DNA of 64,000 nucleotides from Prorocentrum cordatum (GCA_963575745.1 CAUYUJ010014207.1:102001-166000), one strand, 5' to 3'; counted from the first letter of the stretch, positions 30,445-41,088 are shown. The notes: generated by a model from the sequence alone, not told the origin. Numbers and translations: made by a program.

Positions 30445-31045
30445 GCTCTCCACGCCTCCTCTTCTCCTTCTCCCACCAATTACCTCCCCGTCGTCCTCCT
30501 TTCATCCCTCCCACCTTCCTCCTTCCATCCTCCCTCCCTCCATCCCGTCTTGTCTCCTCGGCAGTTCTCCTTTACCCCCTCCTCCTCTCCCCCCGTGCGC
30601 ACTTCCTCGCACAGGGGCAGGGGGGGAGGAAACAAAAGGATCAGGATGAGGAGATGTCCTATGGTTTCCGGAAAGTTTCTGCCACCCCCTCCTCCTCCGC
30701 CTCCTCCCCCTCCTCCCTTTTTCTCCTCCCCATGCTCCCCCATCCTCCTCCTCCTCCTCCTCCTCCTCCTCCTTCTCCTCCTCCTCCTCCTCCTAACCTC
30801 CTCCTCCTCACCCTCTTCACCCTCCTCCTCCTCCTCCTCCTCCTCCTAACCTCCTCCTCCTCCTACCCTCCTCCTCCTCCTTACCCTCCTCCTCCTCCTC
30901 CTCCGCCTCCTCCTCCTCCGCCTCCTCCTCCTCCTCACCCTCACCCTCACCCTCCTCCTCTTTCTCCTCCTCCTCCTCCTCCTTCTCCTCCTCCTCCTCC
31001 TCCTCCTCCTCCTTCTCTTCCTCCTCCTCCTCCTCCCTCCGGTTT
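30445..31045 (+). repeat. Pyrimidine-rich and CCT tracts
   Basis: Irregular CTCC to 30600, a 60-bp purine interlude, then CCT triplets from about 30690 to 31040. Confidence 0.95.
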
Positions 31046-31133
31046 CCCGGCGCGCCCAGCCCGAAGGCGCCAGCGGCGCCGCCGTGGCGGCGGCGCTGGC
31101 CCCACCTCCGAGCGCGGCAGGCCGCCGAGGGGG

Positions 31134-31350
31134 GAGGAGGAGCGGACACCGATGGCGAGGTTGGAGATCAAAGACGGGGATCAGGGCACGTCTGAGGGGG
31201 GGTCCTCTCCTTGCTGCCCGATTGCCACAGTCATTCCGCTGAGGGAGGAAGAGGAGCGGACACCCATGGCGAGGTCGGAGATCAGAGACGGGGACCAGGG
31301 CACGTCCAAGGGGGGTCCTCTCCTTGCTGCTCGGTTGCCACAGTCCTTCG
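31134..31350. repeat. Tandem duplication, unit about 114 bp, 2 copies
   Basis: GAGGAGCGGACACC(G/C)ATGGC...GGGGGTCCTCTCCTTGCTGC at 31134 and 31250. A third partial copy is not evident. Confidence 0.9.
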
Positions 31351-31476
31351 GCTGCTCGTCGCTCGTATCCTTGCAGCTCGGCGCTGTGGGGCAGCCCGCG
31401 GGCGCGCGGGCCGGCGGGCCTCGGCCGGCGGACTTGACGCCGCGAGCACCCGCTCACGCGGCTTGCCCGAGCAGAG

Positions 31477-31672
31477 ATCGGGCCGGACGAAAGGGGGGGA
31501 TTGGGAAAGGGGGGGTTACGAAATTTGCTGCATGCAGCTGGCTTCGGCCCCACCGAGGGGTCCATTCCTCGATACATGGCCGCCTCCGGCGCCGGGAGGC
31601 GCCGGGAAAATCAGCTACGTGAGCTGATTCTCACCCCCCCCTTTTGCTATCCCCCCCTTTCGCCCGACCCGA
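31477..31672. repeat. Foldback repeat, arms about 45 bp
   Basis: Left arm CGGGCCGGACGAAAGGGGGG...GGGGGGTTACGA is the approximate complement of 31625-31672 (TCTCACCCCCCCC...CTTTCGCCCGACC). Confidence 0.8.
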
Positions 31673-31985
31673 AGAGAGCGGGGTGCTCTCATAGGAGACT
31701 TCCGTGGTCCATGGGGCCCAGGCCTCCAGGTGCAGTCAGCCTTGGTAGCAAGGATGAGCGCCTTTCCAAGTTTACCCTTGCATCCTCCCTCTTCGGCCCA
31801 CCCCCGGCCACCTTTGCTGGCCGCGCACCGCTCGAAGGGTGTCGACGTCGCCTCCCAAGGCCCTTGCATCCTTACCGCGCATCCTTCTCATGCGGCTTCT
31901 GCTGTAGACGGCGGGGGGGCCCAAACGGTGTTAGGGGAACAAACCAGCACACAAATATTAAAACTTTGAGGTCCGCGCGGGTTCC
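31673..31985. other. No gene recognised
   Basis: CCTTGCATCCTTACCGCGCA near 31861 resembles the end of family-H copy 3 (39780), so a fragment may be present. Confidence 0.35.
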
Positions 31986-32867
31986 TCGCGTCGTCGCTGG
32001 GGCCCCTGGCGGCGCCTCCGGTGCCACCTCTGCTGGGCACCTCCCAGCTGGCACTTCACTGCGAGTCTGCGACTTGGACGGGCGCGGTATCATGGCAACG
32101 TCGACGACGTTAGACACGATGATGAAAGTAGCGATGCTGATGACGATGTTGACAACGACGAAGGCGCGGCCAGTGCGGGCGCCGATGCTTATCACGCGGA
32201 CGGCGATGACGACGTCCTCGCGTCGGTGATGAAGGTTTTAAAAAGAGTTCGACATGCGCGCGCGGCCGACGCGCGAGAGTGGCCCGCGTGGTAGACTTTG
32301 ACACGGATCCTGCCCCCCCCAGCACGCGTGCAAGGGCGTACTCATGATGTCGGCATGCTGCGCGAGAGGCCCGTTTGGCAACATTCCATGAACATGTTGA
32401 GAAATCGAGCAAGAGGCGGCACCATTTGTTTTTGGTATGGCTTCGGGACACTCGATTTTGAAACCGCTGCGAAACCGAAGGTTGTTGACGGATTCCAGCA
32501 TGCGCGCGCGACGACGCGCGCGTGTGCACGTTGCTTTCATTTTTTGCAAAGGGTTCTCGCGACGGCACGCGCGCAATGGCGTTCGAACGATTTCGACACG
32601 CCCGCGCGCGAAGCCCGTCTGGTAGCTCTCTATAGAAATTTAACCAATGTTTTGCTTAAGAACTTGAATGGGTGCGCGCGCAAGTTTTGTTTGAAGATCC
32701 TTGTTGCGAAATCATGTGGTCTAATCTGTGTTTGTTTGGGTACTCGATCATGAATTCCCTGCGGAACCAAATGTTTCTTGAAATATTTCGGCATGCGGGC
32801 GCGACGACGCTCGCGTGTATTTTTGATTCACGAATACACTCGCGTAGTCGGTTTGTTTGCACAGGAT

Positions 32868-33130
32868 TACGGGGGGGCGGTACTGGTCGGGCTGGGATGT
32901 TACGAGTTCGTTCTTAGGATGGACGATGAGGCAGGAGCACATGCAAATTGCAATACGAAAAGGGGAACCGACAAGCCAGGGGGGTCAGAGCATATTTTTC
33001 GCCTCTGTTACAAACGGGGAATCTACGCGGTGCGTCCTATGTAATGCAGTCCACTGCTGAACTTGAAGTCGTCATCTCCACTGCTCGCGCAAACATCCCA
33101 CCCACCCACCCGCAACTTGGTTTGCAAAAC
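32868..33130 (+). repeat. Dispersed repeat family E, copy 2
   Basis: GGTCGGGCTGGGATGTTACG ... TTAGGATGGACG ... CTGCTCGCGCAAACATCCCA, then CCCGCAACTTGGTTTGC. Confidence 0.8.
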
Positions 33131-33637
33131 CTGTTAAGACCGACTACGACGACAACGACTAGGACGACTAGGACGACACCGACGACGTCTCCGACGACTT
33201 CGACGACGACAACGACGCCGACGCCGACGACGACGAAGACGACGACGACGACGCCAACGAAGGCGACGACGAGGGAGGAGGAAGGACGACGACGGCGACA
33301 ACGACGACAACGACGACAACGACGAGGGAGGAGGGAGGACGGCGACGACGCGAACGACGACGAAGGAGGAAAGACGGCGACGCCGACAACGACAACGACG
33401 AGGGAGGAGGGAAGACGACGACGACGACAACGACGACGACGACGGCGACGAAATAGGAGGGACGACGAGACGCCGACGACCGACGACGACGACGATGTGG
33501 GAGGTGGAGGAGGAAGGACGAGCACGACGACAACGACGACGGAAACGACCACAACGCCAAAGAGGACGACGACGACGAACACGAGAAAAGACAGAGGACG
33601 ACGTAGGCGACGACGACGACGACGCGGGAGGAGGGAG

Positions 33638-33671
<34 letters not shown>

Positions 33672-33685
33672 CAAGAGCGCGCGCG
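33131..33685. repeat. ACG/GAC triplet tract
   Basis: About 550 bp of ACGACG/CGACGA with short GGAGGAGG inserts. The Thr/Arg/Asp and Val/Arg/Ser frames are artefacts. Confidence 0.97.
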
Positions 33686-34232
33686 CGCACGCTTCTGTTG
33701 AAAATCTGTGTTGCGAAACTTTTGGTTTTTGTAGGTTTTTTGGACGGACGCACGATTTTGAAATCCTTCCGAAACCGATGGGTTTTGAAGGTTTTCGGCA
33801 TACGCCCGCGACGACGCGCGCGTCTGCACTTCGTCGTGTCTTTTGCCGAGGATTCTCGCGACGGCACACGCGCAAGGGCGTTCGACAGATTTTGACATGC
33901 GCGCGCGCGAAGCCCGTTTGGTAGCATTTTGTGGAATTCTTGAAAAACCTATGTTTGTGTCTTGTTGTTTTATTGAAATAATCGCAAGAGCTCGCGCTGA
34001 AACTGTTTTAGCAAAGCAATGTTGCGAAACCATGTGTTTTTGTATGTTTTTGTTTTTGAAACTCGATTGCGAAATCCTTCCGGCACCGAAGGTTGTTGAA
34101 GGATTTCGGCATGCGCGCGCGACGACGCGCGCGTGTGCACTTCGTCACGTTTTTTTGCCAGGGGTTCGCGAACATGTGCTTTGTTAGAACAAAAAATGTC
34201 ACCGCATAGTGTTTTTTTCGAGGGAACCTCAG

Positions 34233-34465
34233 GGGGGGGAACCCGGCCTGGCTGGGATAGTACGATTTCATGTTTAGGATGGACGGGTGTGCAGAATATA
34301 TATGAAATTCGATTATCCCAGGGAGGGCCGATAAGTCCGGGGGGGGGGGGTAGAGTCTATTCTTTGTCTAGAAAGGAGAATTGACTACCTTGCGCCGCGC
34401 TTGATCACCTCCACTGCTCGCGCAATCGTCCCACCCACCCTCCCGCAACTTGGTTTGCAAAACCC
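34233..34465 (+). repeat. Dispersed repeat family E, copy 3
   Basis: CCTGGCTGGGATAGTACGA ... TTTAGGATGGACG ... CTGCTCGCGCAATCGTCCCA, then CCCGCAACTTGGTTTGC. A fourth, 5' part lies at about 36012-36175 (AATACCGGCTCGCCCGTGAT to GAGAACCTACGCG). Confidence 0.8.
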
Positions 34466-36175
34466 ATGCGGAGGCGAATGCGATGAGTGCTTGACGTTTG
34501 CTGGTCCTTTTGTGCGGCAGCACCGTCCCAAACACGCGCGCGCCAAGGCCAAGTAGTTTGGCGCGACCGAGGCGGCCGCGGTGGTTCTGACCGCGGGGCA
34601 CATCCCAGCGGGCGAGTCGGCGACTTGGGCGCGCGCGGTATCATGGCAACGTCGACTACGGTAGACAGGCGAGAAGTTTTTGGAACGAGTTTCGGCATGC
34701 GCGCGCGGCCCAGGCGCGAGAGTGGCCCGCGCGGTATTCCTTACACGGGCCGTGCCCTCCCAGCGCGCGCGCAAGGGCGCGCGAATGATGTCGGCATGCG
34801 GTGCCGCAGGCCCGCTTGGCAGAATGCCATGATCATGTTGAGAAACCGATGGCTTATCGTAAACACTCGCACGAGCGCGAGCGCATGCTGCTTGAAAGCT
34901 GATGTTGCGGAACCGTGTGTTAACAACAAAGAAGCTATGTTTGGGGGCGTTTGGTTTTGAAACCGCCGCGAAACCGAACGTTGTTGACGGATTTCGGCCT
35001 GCGTGCGCGACGACGCGCGCGCGTGTTCTTCGTTTTGTTTGTTGCAGCGAATTCGCGACAGCACGCGCGCAAAGGGCGTTCGGACGATTTCGACATGCGC
35101 GCGCGAAGCCCGTCCGGTTGAACAGCACATGGTTTTTTTAACAAGAAGTCACAAGGGCGCGCGCGCACGTTTTTTTGAAGATCTGCGTTGCGAGACCTTT
35201 CGCTTTTATATGTGTTTGGACACTCGATTTCGAAATCTCTATGACACCGAAGGTTTTGGACGGATTGTGGCACGCGCGGGCGACCACGCGTGCGCGTGCC
35301 AAAAGCGAACGACTTGCGCGCGAGGCCGACGCGCGATATTGGCGCGCATGGTATTATTTGAAACGGACCACGCCCCACCACCACCCCCTTAGCACGCGCG
35401 CAAGGGCGTGATAATGATCATAATAGAATTCGATGATGATGTTGGAACGACATACGATGTTTTCAATATTTCGTCAGAGTGCGAATGCACGCCTTTTTTC
35501 CAAGCTGATGTTACGAAACCGATGCTTACATTTATACACATATATGTATATACATATCTATAGATGTTGTTGAATACTGGGTTTGCTGTCGTTTCGAATC
35601 CGAAGGTTGTGGGCGGATTTCGGAATGTGGGCGCGACAACACGCGCGCTTTTTTTTGCAGCGAATTCTCGCCGCAGCACGCGCGCAAGGGCGTTCGAACG
35701 ATTTTGACATGCGCGCGCGGAGTTTTTTTTGTTTCTCTTGTTTTTTCCTGGTAGCGTGTTATGAACATATTGGGAAAACAAAGCGACGGCTTTCCTAACA
35801 ATCCCCAAAAGCGCGCAAGGAATCAACACATTTGTTGCGAAACCCAATGTTGCTATATGTTGTTTGGGAACTCGACCCTTCATTTGTTTTTACGAAGCTG
35901 GAAGTTCCTGAAGGATCTCAGCATGTGCGCGCGACGACGCGCGCGTGCGGACTTCATTGTTTGTTGCAAAGGGTTTTTGGCAACTGATGCGTTTTGATGA
36001 ACGAGTGCGCTTCGAGTGGCGCGGGGGGGCGAATACCGGCTCGCCCGTGATGGTATGAGCCCATACAGAAAATGAGCAAGGACGCGGAATCATACGTAAA
36101 TCACAGCATTCGGGACCGATTTGATAACCCCGGGGGGGGAGAGAGACTGCGATTTTGTTTTCTCAGAAGAGAACC

Positions 36176-36352
36176 TACGCGACGGCGACGGCGGCGACGG
36201 GCGGCACCGCCCGCAAAAACTGCCCTTCGCCCCGACTGGCGGCAACGGCGACGGCGGCACCGCTAGCAAAAGCCGCCGCTCGCCCCGAACGGCGGCGACG
36301 GCGACGGCGGCGACAGGCGGCACCGCTCGCAAAAACCGCCACCTCACCCCGA
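36176..36352. repeat. Tandem repeat with GCGACGGCGACGGCGGC, 3 units
   Basis: Units of about 60-75 bp with GGCACCGC(C/T)(C/A)GCAAAAAC and CGCCCCGA. Confidence 0.85.
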
Positions 36353-36825
36353 GATGGTTAAGCCAAATATGAAACCCGAAGTGCAAACACTGTTTGGGGA
36401 ATGTGTTTCAAAATGCCCCCACCGCAACCTCGGGGGAGGCAAAGAGGGGGGTGATGACTAGGGGGGGGGATATCATGGCGGCGGCCATGATATTTCCCCA
36501 GATTTCATGTCGTCCCTTCTTCTTTCATTACGTCCCTCGCCCCCCCGCTGGGCCGCGCACGTGCCGCCGATCATGATTTCCGCGCCCCCCTCTTGGACAC
36601 CCCCCTCGTGTCCGCTCCCGATGACTATCTGGAGCCCTCTGGGCACACGCCCCGCGGCGCGCGCGCGCCCGCGCGCCCCGCGACACACGCGCCGCGGCGT
36701 CGGGCATGGCGCGCGCCCGCGGCGCCCCGCTGCCCGGGCTGCCGCGGCCGCGCGGCCGGCGCGTGGCGCCGCTTCGCGCGGCGGCCGAGGGCCTGGCTGC
36801 CGTGGAGCACTTCCGGGCGCGCGGG
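36353..36825. other. GC-rich, no gene recognised
   Basis: A CGCGGCGCGCG-rich block at 36650-36790 has open frames on both strands. No recognised protein. Confidence 0.35.
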
Positions 36826-36829
36826 CACC

Positions 36830-37080
36830 TGGAGGCGTCGGGGCTCCAGAAACGGGGGTCAATGCAAACGGGGGTCAGCCAGAGCGCCGGATCTTGCAGG
36901 ATCATGCGGGGCCTGAGTCGCACTTTCCCGGGTCTGGGTGCAGGATCCCGCAGGATCTTGCAGGATCCTTCGCATTGGCCCGGGCAGGATTTTGCAGGAT
37001 TCTGGAAGGCCTGACTGACCTGGGTCTGGATTGACCCGGGTCAGGAGATCCCCGAAGGTGGGGCCCTTTTCGAGTCGTCC
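36830..37080 (+). repeat. Dispersed repeat family G, copy 1
   Basis: GCAAACGGGGGTCAGCCAGA, GCGCCGGATCTTGCAGGATC and GCCTGACTGACC...GACCCGGGTCAG occur in the same order as at 49685-49860. Confidence 0.85.
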
Positions 37081-37090
37081 GAGATTCGAC

Positions 37091-37248
37091 TTCAGTCGGG
37101 CGTGCCCCTCTGCAGGAGGAGTATTCAGAGATAGTCAAACGTGGTTTGGGGACGACCTCTTGACCATCTTGAGGTATTGTTGCATATGTTTTGCCTGTGT
37201 TTGAGCTTCCTCTCACAGTCCGCCCGTGGGACGACATGCTCGACCCAA
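37091..37248 (+). mobile_element. Introner-like element, copy 13
   Basis: TTCAGTCGGGCGTGCCCC to GACATGCTCGACCCAA. Flanks GATTCGAC and GACTCGAT match at 6 of 8 positions. Confidence 0.88.
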
Positions 37249-37890
37249 GACTCGATTCGCCATGGGAGAAGCGGGTCCTGAGGGAAATGGGTCCCGAGCT
37301 GTTTTTGCTGTTTTGCGGCTTCCAGGGGCCCTCCACGGGCCTTGGGGCCGTCAGAGAACGGCTCAAGAAGCAGATCTCGTCCTGGGTGGGAAGGCCCCAG
37401 GGTCCAGGACCTGTTTCCATGCCAATCGATTCCTTTCGTTTTCGATCGATGTTCCGATATCGATCCGGTTTGGTCTCGGATTCCGATGTGGATTTTTCCA
37501 TTTTGCGGCCGAGACATTACCAGCCTGCCGATTTCAGCCGATTGATGTTTCCCGACTTGTTTGCCGGTGTCCGCCGATCCGATTCTCGGGGGTGGACAGG
37601 CCTCCTACCCTGACACGTCGATTAGCGAATTGGCAGTTTTCTGTTCGCGAGAGGGCGTCGTTGCCGTCATTTTTGCGGGTCCAGGTCCGTCGGTTTCGGT
37701 CCTGGGCCGTTTTCATTGAAGGGAGGTTTACTACAGGGAGGTTTGTCCACCGCCAATGTTCATTCCGATCACCGATCCGATTGTCAAATTCGCTTGCGGG
37801 TTTTCCTGTGAAGGCGGGGCTCGACCCCCTGCTGCGCACGCGCGGGACCCTGGTGCCGAAGGTTCGGTGGGATCGAAGAACACGGAATGG
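37249..37890. other. No gene recognised
   Basis: Unique. CGATTCCGATC/TTTCGATC phrases occur near 37430-37580. Open frames lack motifs. Confidence 0.35.
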
Positions 37891-37898
37891 CCTTTACA

Positions 37899-38052
37899 TT
37901 AAGTCGGGCCTGTCCCTTTACAGGGGAAATAATCAAAAATACTTTTAAAAAAGTTGCGTGTTTTTTTGTATTTTTGATCATTTTTGATTATTTTTCGAGT
38001 AAATTTTATTTTTCGTCGAAAATCCCCCTGTAGGGGGACAGACCCGAATTAA
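37899..38052 (+). mobile_element. Introner-like element, copy 14, with target duplication
   Basis: TTAAGTCGGGCCTGTCCC to GGGGACAGACCCGAATTAA. Flanks CCTTTACA (37891-37898) and CCTTAACA (38053-38060) match at 7 of 8 positions. AT-rich interior. Confidence 0.92.
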
Positions 38053-38069
38053 CCTTAACATAACTTCTC

Positions 38070-38205
38070 GGAGCTCCACGCGGATTTCTCGGATTGGCGT
38101 TGGGCCCCCCCTGGCGGTGCCTCCGGCGCCGGTCCTTGCGCGCTCCGCGCGCCAGGGAGCGTTCTTGTTCAGCGCGGATCCGAGAAATCCGCGCGGATCT
38201 GCGCA
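38070..38205 (+). repeat. Foldback element family F, copy 1
   Basis: CACGCGGATTTCTCGGATTG at the left is the approximate complement of GGATCCGAGAAATCCGCGCG at the right. The middle holds GGCGTTGGGCCCCCCCTGGC and GCGCGCTCCGCGCGCCAGGG. Confidence 0.85.
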
Positions 38206-38535
38206 AAGTATGTTCAGGTTGTTTCTCGCTCCTGTAGAGAAACCGATGCCGCTGCTCGTCCTGGAGAGGGCCCCCGCTGCCACGGCTTCATTGTTTTCAA
38301 TGCTCTGGCCACGGAGGTGTCTGTGGGGTAGCGGTATCGGAAACTTGTTTCGATTGGCAAGCGTAAACAGTACCTTTCGCCAGAGTGACCTTTGATGCGG
38401 GCCCAATGAAGTCCCCCAGTCGCCGAACGCGAAGCGGTAGCAGCGACTTGCGCGCCCAGGTTTGTCCACCCCGCGCTCCCTATAAGGGTCACTCTTGCGT
38501 GTAGCCGTTTCGAAGAAGAGAGTGCATCCATTGTT
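38206..38535. other. No gene recognised
   Basis: Unique sequence between two family-F copies. Confidence 0.35.
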
Positions 38536-38539
38536 CGGT

Positions 38540-38668
38540 TGAAGCTCCGCGCGGTTTTCCTGCGTCGGCGCGGGACACCACGCGCGGAGCGCGCCAAGGG
38601 TGGCGCCGGAGGCGCCGCCAGGAGGGGGCCCAGCGCGGATCTAGGAGATCCACGCGGAGCTAAGGTTT
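38540..38668 (-). repeat. Foldback element family F, copy 2, opposite orientation
   Basis: Read on the - strand it gives AGCTCCGCGTGGATCTCCTA ... GCGCTGGGCCCCCTCCTGGC, matching copy 1. The only family-F copy seen in this orientation. Confidence 0.8.
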
Positions 38669-39058
38669 ATGTTTAGGCATTTCTGCGTGTTCCTTTGAGA
38701 GCAGTGCCAGTACTTTCCCAGGCATGCGACGTTCCGATGTTTTTCTCTACGGGGCTCCGGGACGTCCCGACCCTTTCCCCAGGACCGGTTCCTCGTCCCG
38801 AGCATTCGACGATTCCGCCCATTAGAAAAACATGGTCCGCCGTGATTGTGCCACGATGCCACCCTTGCGGCGTCTGAGCCCTTGCGGCTGCCGAGCTCAC
38901 GATCGAGCCCATTCGACTGCCGAACAGGCTGAATGTCTTCGACCCAGTCGGAATTGAGCCCGTTCCGCTGCCCATTCGTTCGGTGGCAAATCATGGGAGC
39001 CTGGTGTACCCTCTCAATTCCGTCCTTAACGTCGATTCGCGTCTGGAAGTCGATGAGG
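38669..39058. other. No gene recognised
   Basis: Unique sequence without a coding signal. Confidence 0.35.
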
Positions 39059-39122
39059 TAGCGCCGATTTAGCGTACATTTAGCGTCGATTAGTGTCGAG
39101 CTAGCGTCGATTAGCGTCGGTT
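39059..39122. repeat. TAGCGTCGATTAG minisatellite
   Basis: Five or six short imperfect repeats of TTAGCGTCGA. Confidence 0.85.
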
Positions 39123-39234
39123 CTCAAGAGCCGACAAGATGGTATGGGATGCTCCCATCAGCTGCCACCAAACACTCGGCGGCCGAATGGGGTCAAACGC
39201 GGAACGGGCTCAGAAGGGAGCCCTGGGGCAGCAC

Positions 39235-39388
39235 GTCTCAGGAGGGACAAGAACACAGACACACCTCTTTCGAGTCGTAGGAACATATCGAATATCTTGG
39301 AAGTGGGTGGGAAGGCGGACATCCACTAAATATGGAAAAAGCATGTTGCATCCTGGGATTTGTGTGTTCTTCCTGGGCCCCTTCAGTG
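39235..39388 (+). mobile_element. ACACAGACACA element, copy 2
   Basis: TCAGGAGGGACAAGAACACAG ... TTGGAAGTGGGTGGGAAGGC ... TTCCTGGGCCCCTTCA. Same order as at 59968-60131. Confidence 0.75.
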
Positions 39389-39424
39389 GAAGAACAGCCA
39401 ACGGCATCGACATAAACTTTTGGC

Positions 39425-39555
39425 AGTCCACACGGATTTCTTGTATTTGCGCTGGGCCCCCCTGGCTGCGCTTCCAACGCCGCCCCCGGCACACTCCGCG
39501 CGCCAGGCAGGGGGGTCCGGCGCAGATCCGAGAAACCAGCGCGGACCGTCGATGC
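39425..39555 (+). repeat. Foldback element family F, copy 3
   Basis: TCCACACGGATTTCTTGTAT ... GCGCTGGGCCCCCCTGGC ... GCGCAGATCCGAGAAACCAG. Confidence 0.82.
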
Positions 39556-39830
39556 TCACGGTCGGACCCAGGTATACGGTCGAGGTCGGCTCGGGGAGGT
39601 TACCCTGATGTTATTAGTGTTTGGTTGATGTCGCGTTGCATCCAACAAACACAGCCCGCGCAGGGCGCGCTCCGGCGCATGCTGCTTCTGACCCCTCTGG
39701 ATGTTATGTTGCATCCTGTGGGAAGGTACCCTCGAATGTTCTTCAGTTTGGCCGGCGGAGGGTGTCATACAGTCGACCTTGCATCCTCATCGCGCATCCT
39801 TATTCTACGGGTTGGTTGTAGTCCTGAAGA
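39556..39830 (+). repeat. Dispersed repeat family H, copy 3
   Basis: CACGGTCGGACCCAGGTATA, GGTCGAGGTCGGCTCGGGGA, GGTACCCTCGAATGTTCTTC and GGCGGAGGGTGTCAT match copies 1 and 2 in order. Confidence 0.7.
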
Positions 39831-39892
39831 ATGTTGTTGTGTCTTATGCCCGACTGTCAGCCGTTTTTCTTCCCATGTTCCATGTCTGAGCT

Positions 39893-39925
39893 CTCGCCTC
39901 CCCGATGGAGGCCTGGTGGGACGCC
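39893..39925 (+). repeat. 33-bp direct repeat, left copy (flank of LINE C)
   Basis: CTCGCCTCCCCGATGGAGGC then CTGGTGGGACGCC. The same 33 bp with two mismatches is at 47699-47731, so the pair brackets LINE C. Confidence 0.85.
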
Positions 39926-39929
39926 ACGC

Positions 39930-40115
39930 CACAGAGGTAAGGAGGAGGAGGAGGAGGAGGGAAACACGCACACAGACACAAACACTCGCCGACCCCCATG
40001 AGAAATAAGGGACATCTGGGAAGTGAGGGGGGAAATGTAATCTACATCCAGATGTGAAACATGTGTGGGCCATCATTGGACTTGTGCCCATCCGTTTGTG
40101 CCTCCCTGGGCCCCG
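39930..40115 (+). mobile_element. ACACAGACACA element, copy 3
   Basis: A GGA run then AACACGCACACAGACACA ... ATCTGGGAAGTGAGGGGGGA ... CTCCCTGGGCCCCG. The most diverged 3' half of the family. Confidence 0.7.
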
Positions 40116-40126
40116 TCCCTGCCGTG

Positions 40127-40192
40127 GTTTCCCTGCTCCTCCTCCGCCTCCTCGTCCTCCTCCTCGTCCTCCGCCTCCTCCTCCGCCTCGCC
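40127..40192 (+). repeat. CCT/CCG pyrimidine tract before LINE C
   Basis: CCTCCTCCGCCTCCTCGTCC-type triplets run straight into the spliced-leader relic. Confidence 0.85.
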
Positions 40193-40229
40193 TCCGTAGC
40201 TATGTTGGCTCACGCCAGTTTGGCTCAAG
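40193..40229 (+). other. Two tandem spliced-leader relics at the 5' end of LINE C
   Basis: 40193-40214 (TCCGTAGCTATG then TTGGCTCACG) matches the 22-nt dinoflagellate spliced leader at 19 of 22 positions. 40215-40229 (CCAGTTTGGCTCAAG) matches its last 15 nt at 14 positions. A leader followed by a 5'-shortened second leader is the pattern expected when a trans-spliced mRNA is reverse transcribed, inserted, expressed and trans-spliced again. Confidence 0.9.
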
Positions 40230-41088
40230 TGCAAGGCCCGCTTTCGTTTCAGACAACCGCGGTCGAGTTACGCGCCGCTGGGGCCAAGAGTGTTCCTGGG
40301 GGAGGGCCCTCTCACGCGCTGCAGTGGTCTATGAGTGGCCATGGCCGCGATGGCAAGGCGAGAGGGGGGAGCAGGCCCAGGGCCCTTGGCCCGAGCAGGC
40401 GGGCGGACTACCACACGTGTGCGGGGTGTGGATATGGACGGACCTTCGCTTCGAAGGAAGAGTGCTACAAGTGTGGGCGCGTGCTGGGCCCGGGGGTCAC
40501 AGGCCCTTGGCGTGACGTCGGCGGCCAAGCAGGGGCGGCGTGGCGGGCCCAGCCGGCCGACGTCCGCAAGCCCCCAGGGGCCCGCACCCGCAGTGTCAGC
40601 CTGGCCCTCTCGGGCGGCTCCGTGGCGTGGCCAGGGAAGCCAGGGGCCCAGGAGCTACTGGCGCAGCTGGCCAATGCCGTGGACCCCGAGCGTCGATCGA
40701 GCAGCTCGAGGCGAAGCTCGTGCCAGCAGCCCCGCCCCCTCTGCCCAGGGCCAGGCTGCTCGAGGAGGAGGCAGCAGAGGCCAGCATCCGCTTGCGTCGC
40801 GCGGGGTCGAGGCCACGAGGGCGAAGGCTGGCTTCAGCGCGGCGAAGGCGCAGACCCAGCCAGCCTCACCCAAGGCAGGTATCGACCTTCTCGGCTTTTG
40901 GCAAGGGGGAAGTGCCCGAACTCTACGACGGCGACGCATCCAACATGCGGGAACCCGACATCGAGACCAGCGAGAGGGAGCCCCACGAGCGGCTCAAGGT
41001 GCAGCTTCAGGAGCAGCTGCGCTCGGCCGCCCAGTCGCCATCCGGGCCTGGGGCGCTGGAGCTCGAGCGCAAGTGGCAGGAGGTCTAG
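40230..41088 (+). pseudogene. LINE C ORF1-like remnant: zinc finger and coiled-coil segment
   Basis: ADYHTCAGCGYGRTFASKEE followed by CYKCGR (about 40402-40480) is a two-CxxC zinc ribbon or RanBP2-type finger, as found at the start of dinoflagellate LINE proteins. A frame change follows. 40680-40800 then reads SIEQLEAKL...ARLLEEEAAEASIRLR, which fits a short coiled coil. The last frame ends at the TAG at 41086-41088 (RKWQEV). Such N-terminal parts usually bind nucleic acid; here the frameshifts rule out a functional product. Confidence 0.65.

Larger units (their letters stand above)
31986..36180. repeat. GCGC-rich higher-order repeat array
   Basis: A core (TTGCGAAAC, TCGATTTTGAAA, ACCGAAGGTTGTTGA.GGATT, GCATGCGCGCGCGACGACGC, GCACGCGCGCAAGGGCG, GAAGCCCG) occurs in about six or seven decayed copies (cores near 32460, 33765, 34070, 34960, 35230, 35590, 35890). 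Larger blocks repeat too: GGTATCATGGCAACGTCGAC at 32087 and 34647, and GAGAGTGGCCCGCG at 32274 and 34717. This gives a higher-order step of about 2.5 kb. Confidence 0.9.

Noticed and set aside
30654-31622. Long Pro/Ser-rich open frames over CCT tracts (also at 1411-2067, 47330-49161)
   Set aside because: They follow from triplet repeats having no stops in some frames. There is no conserved residue pattern and both strands are open. Only the part of the 1411-4440 frame after 2068 is kept.
33040-34033. Arg/Thr/Asp-rich and Val/Ser-rich proteins over the ACG tract
   Set aside because: Generated by (ACG)n on either strand.
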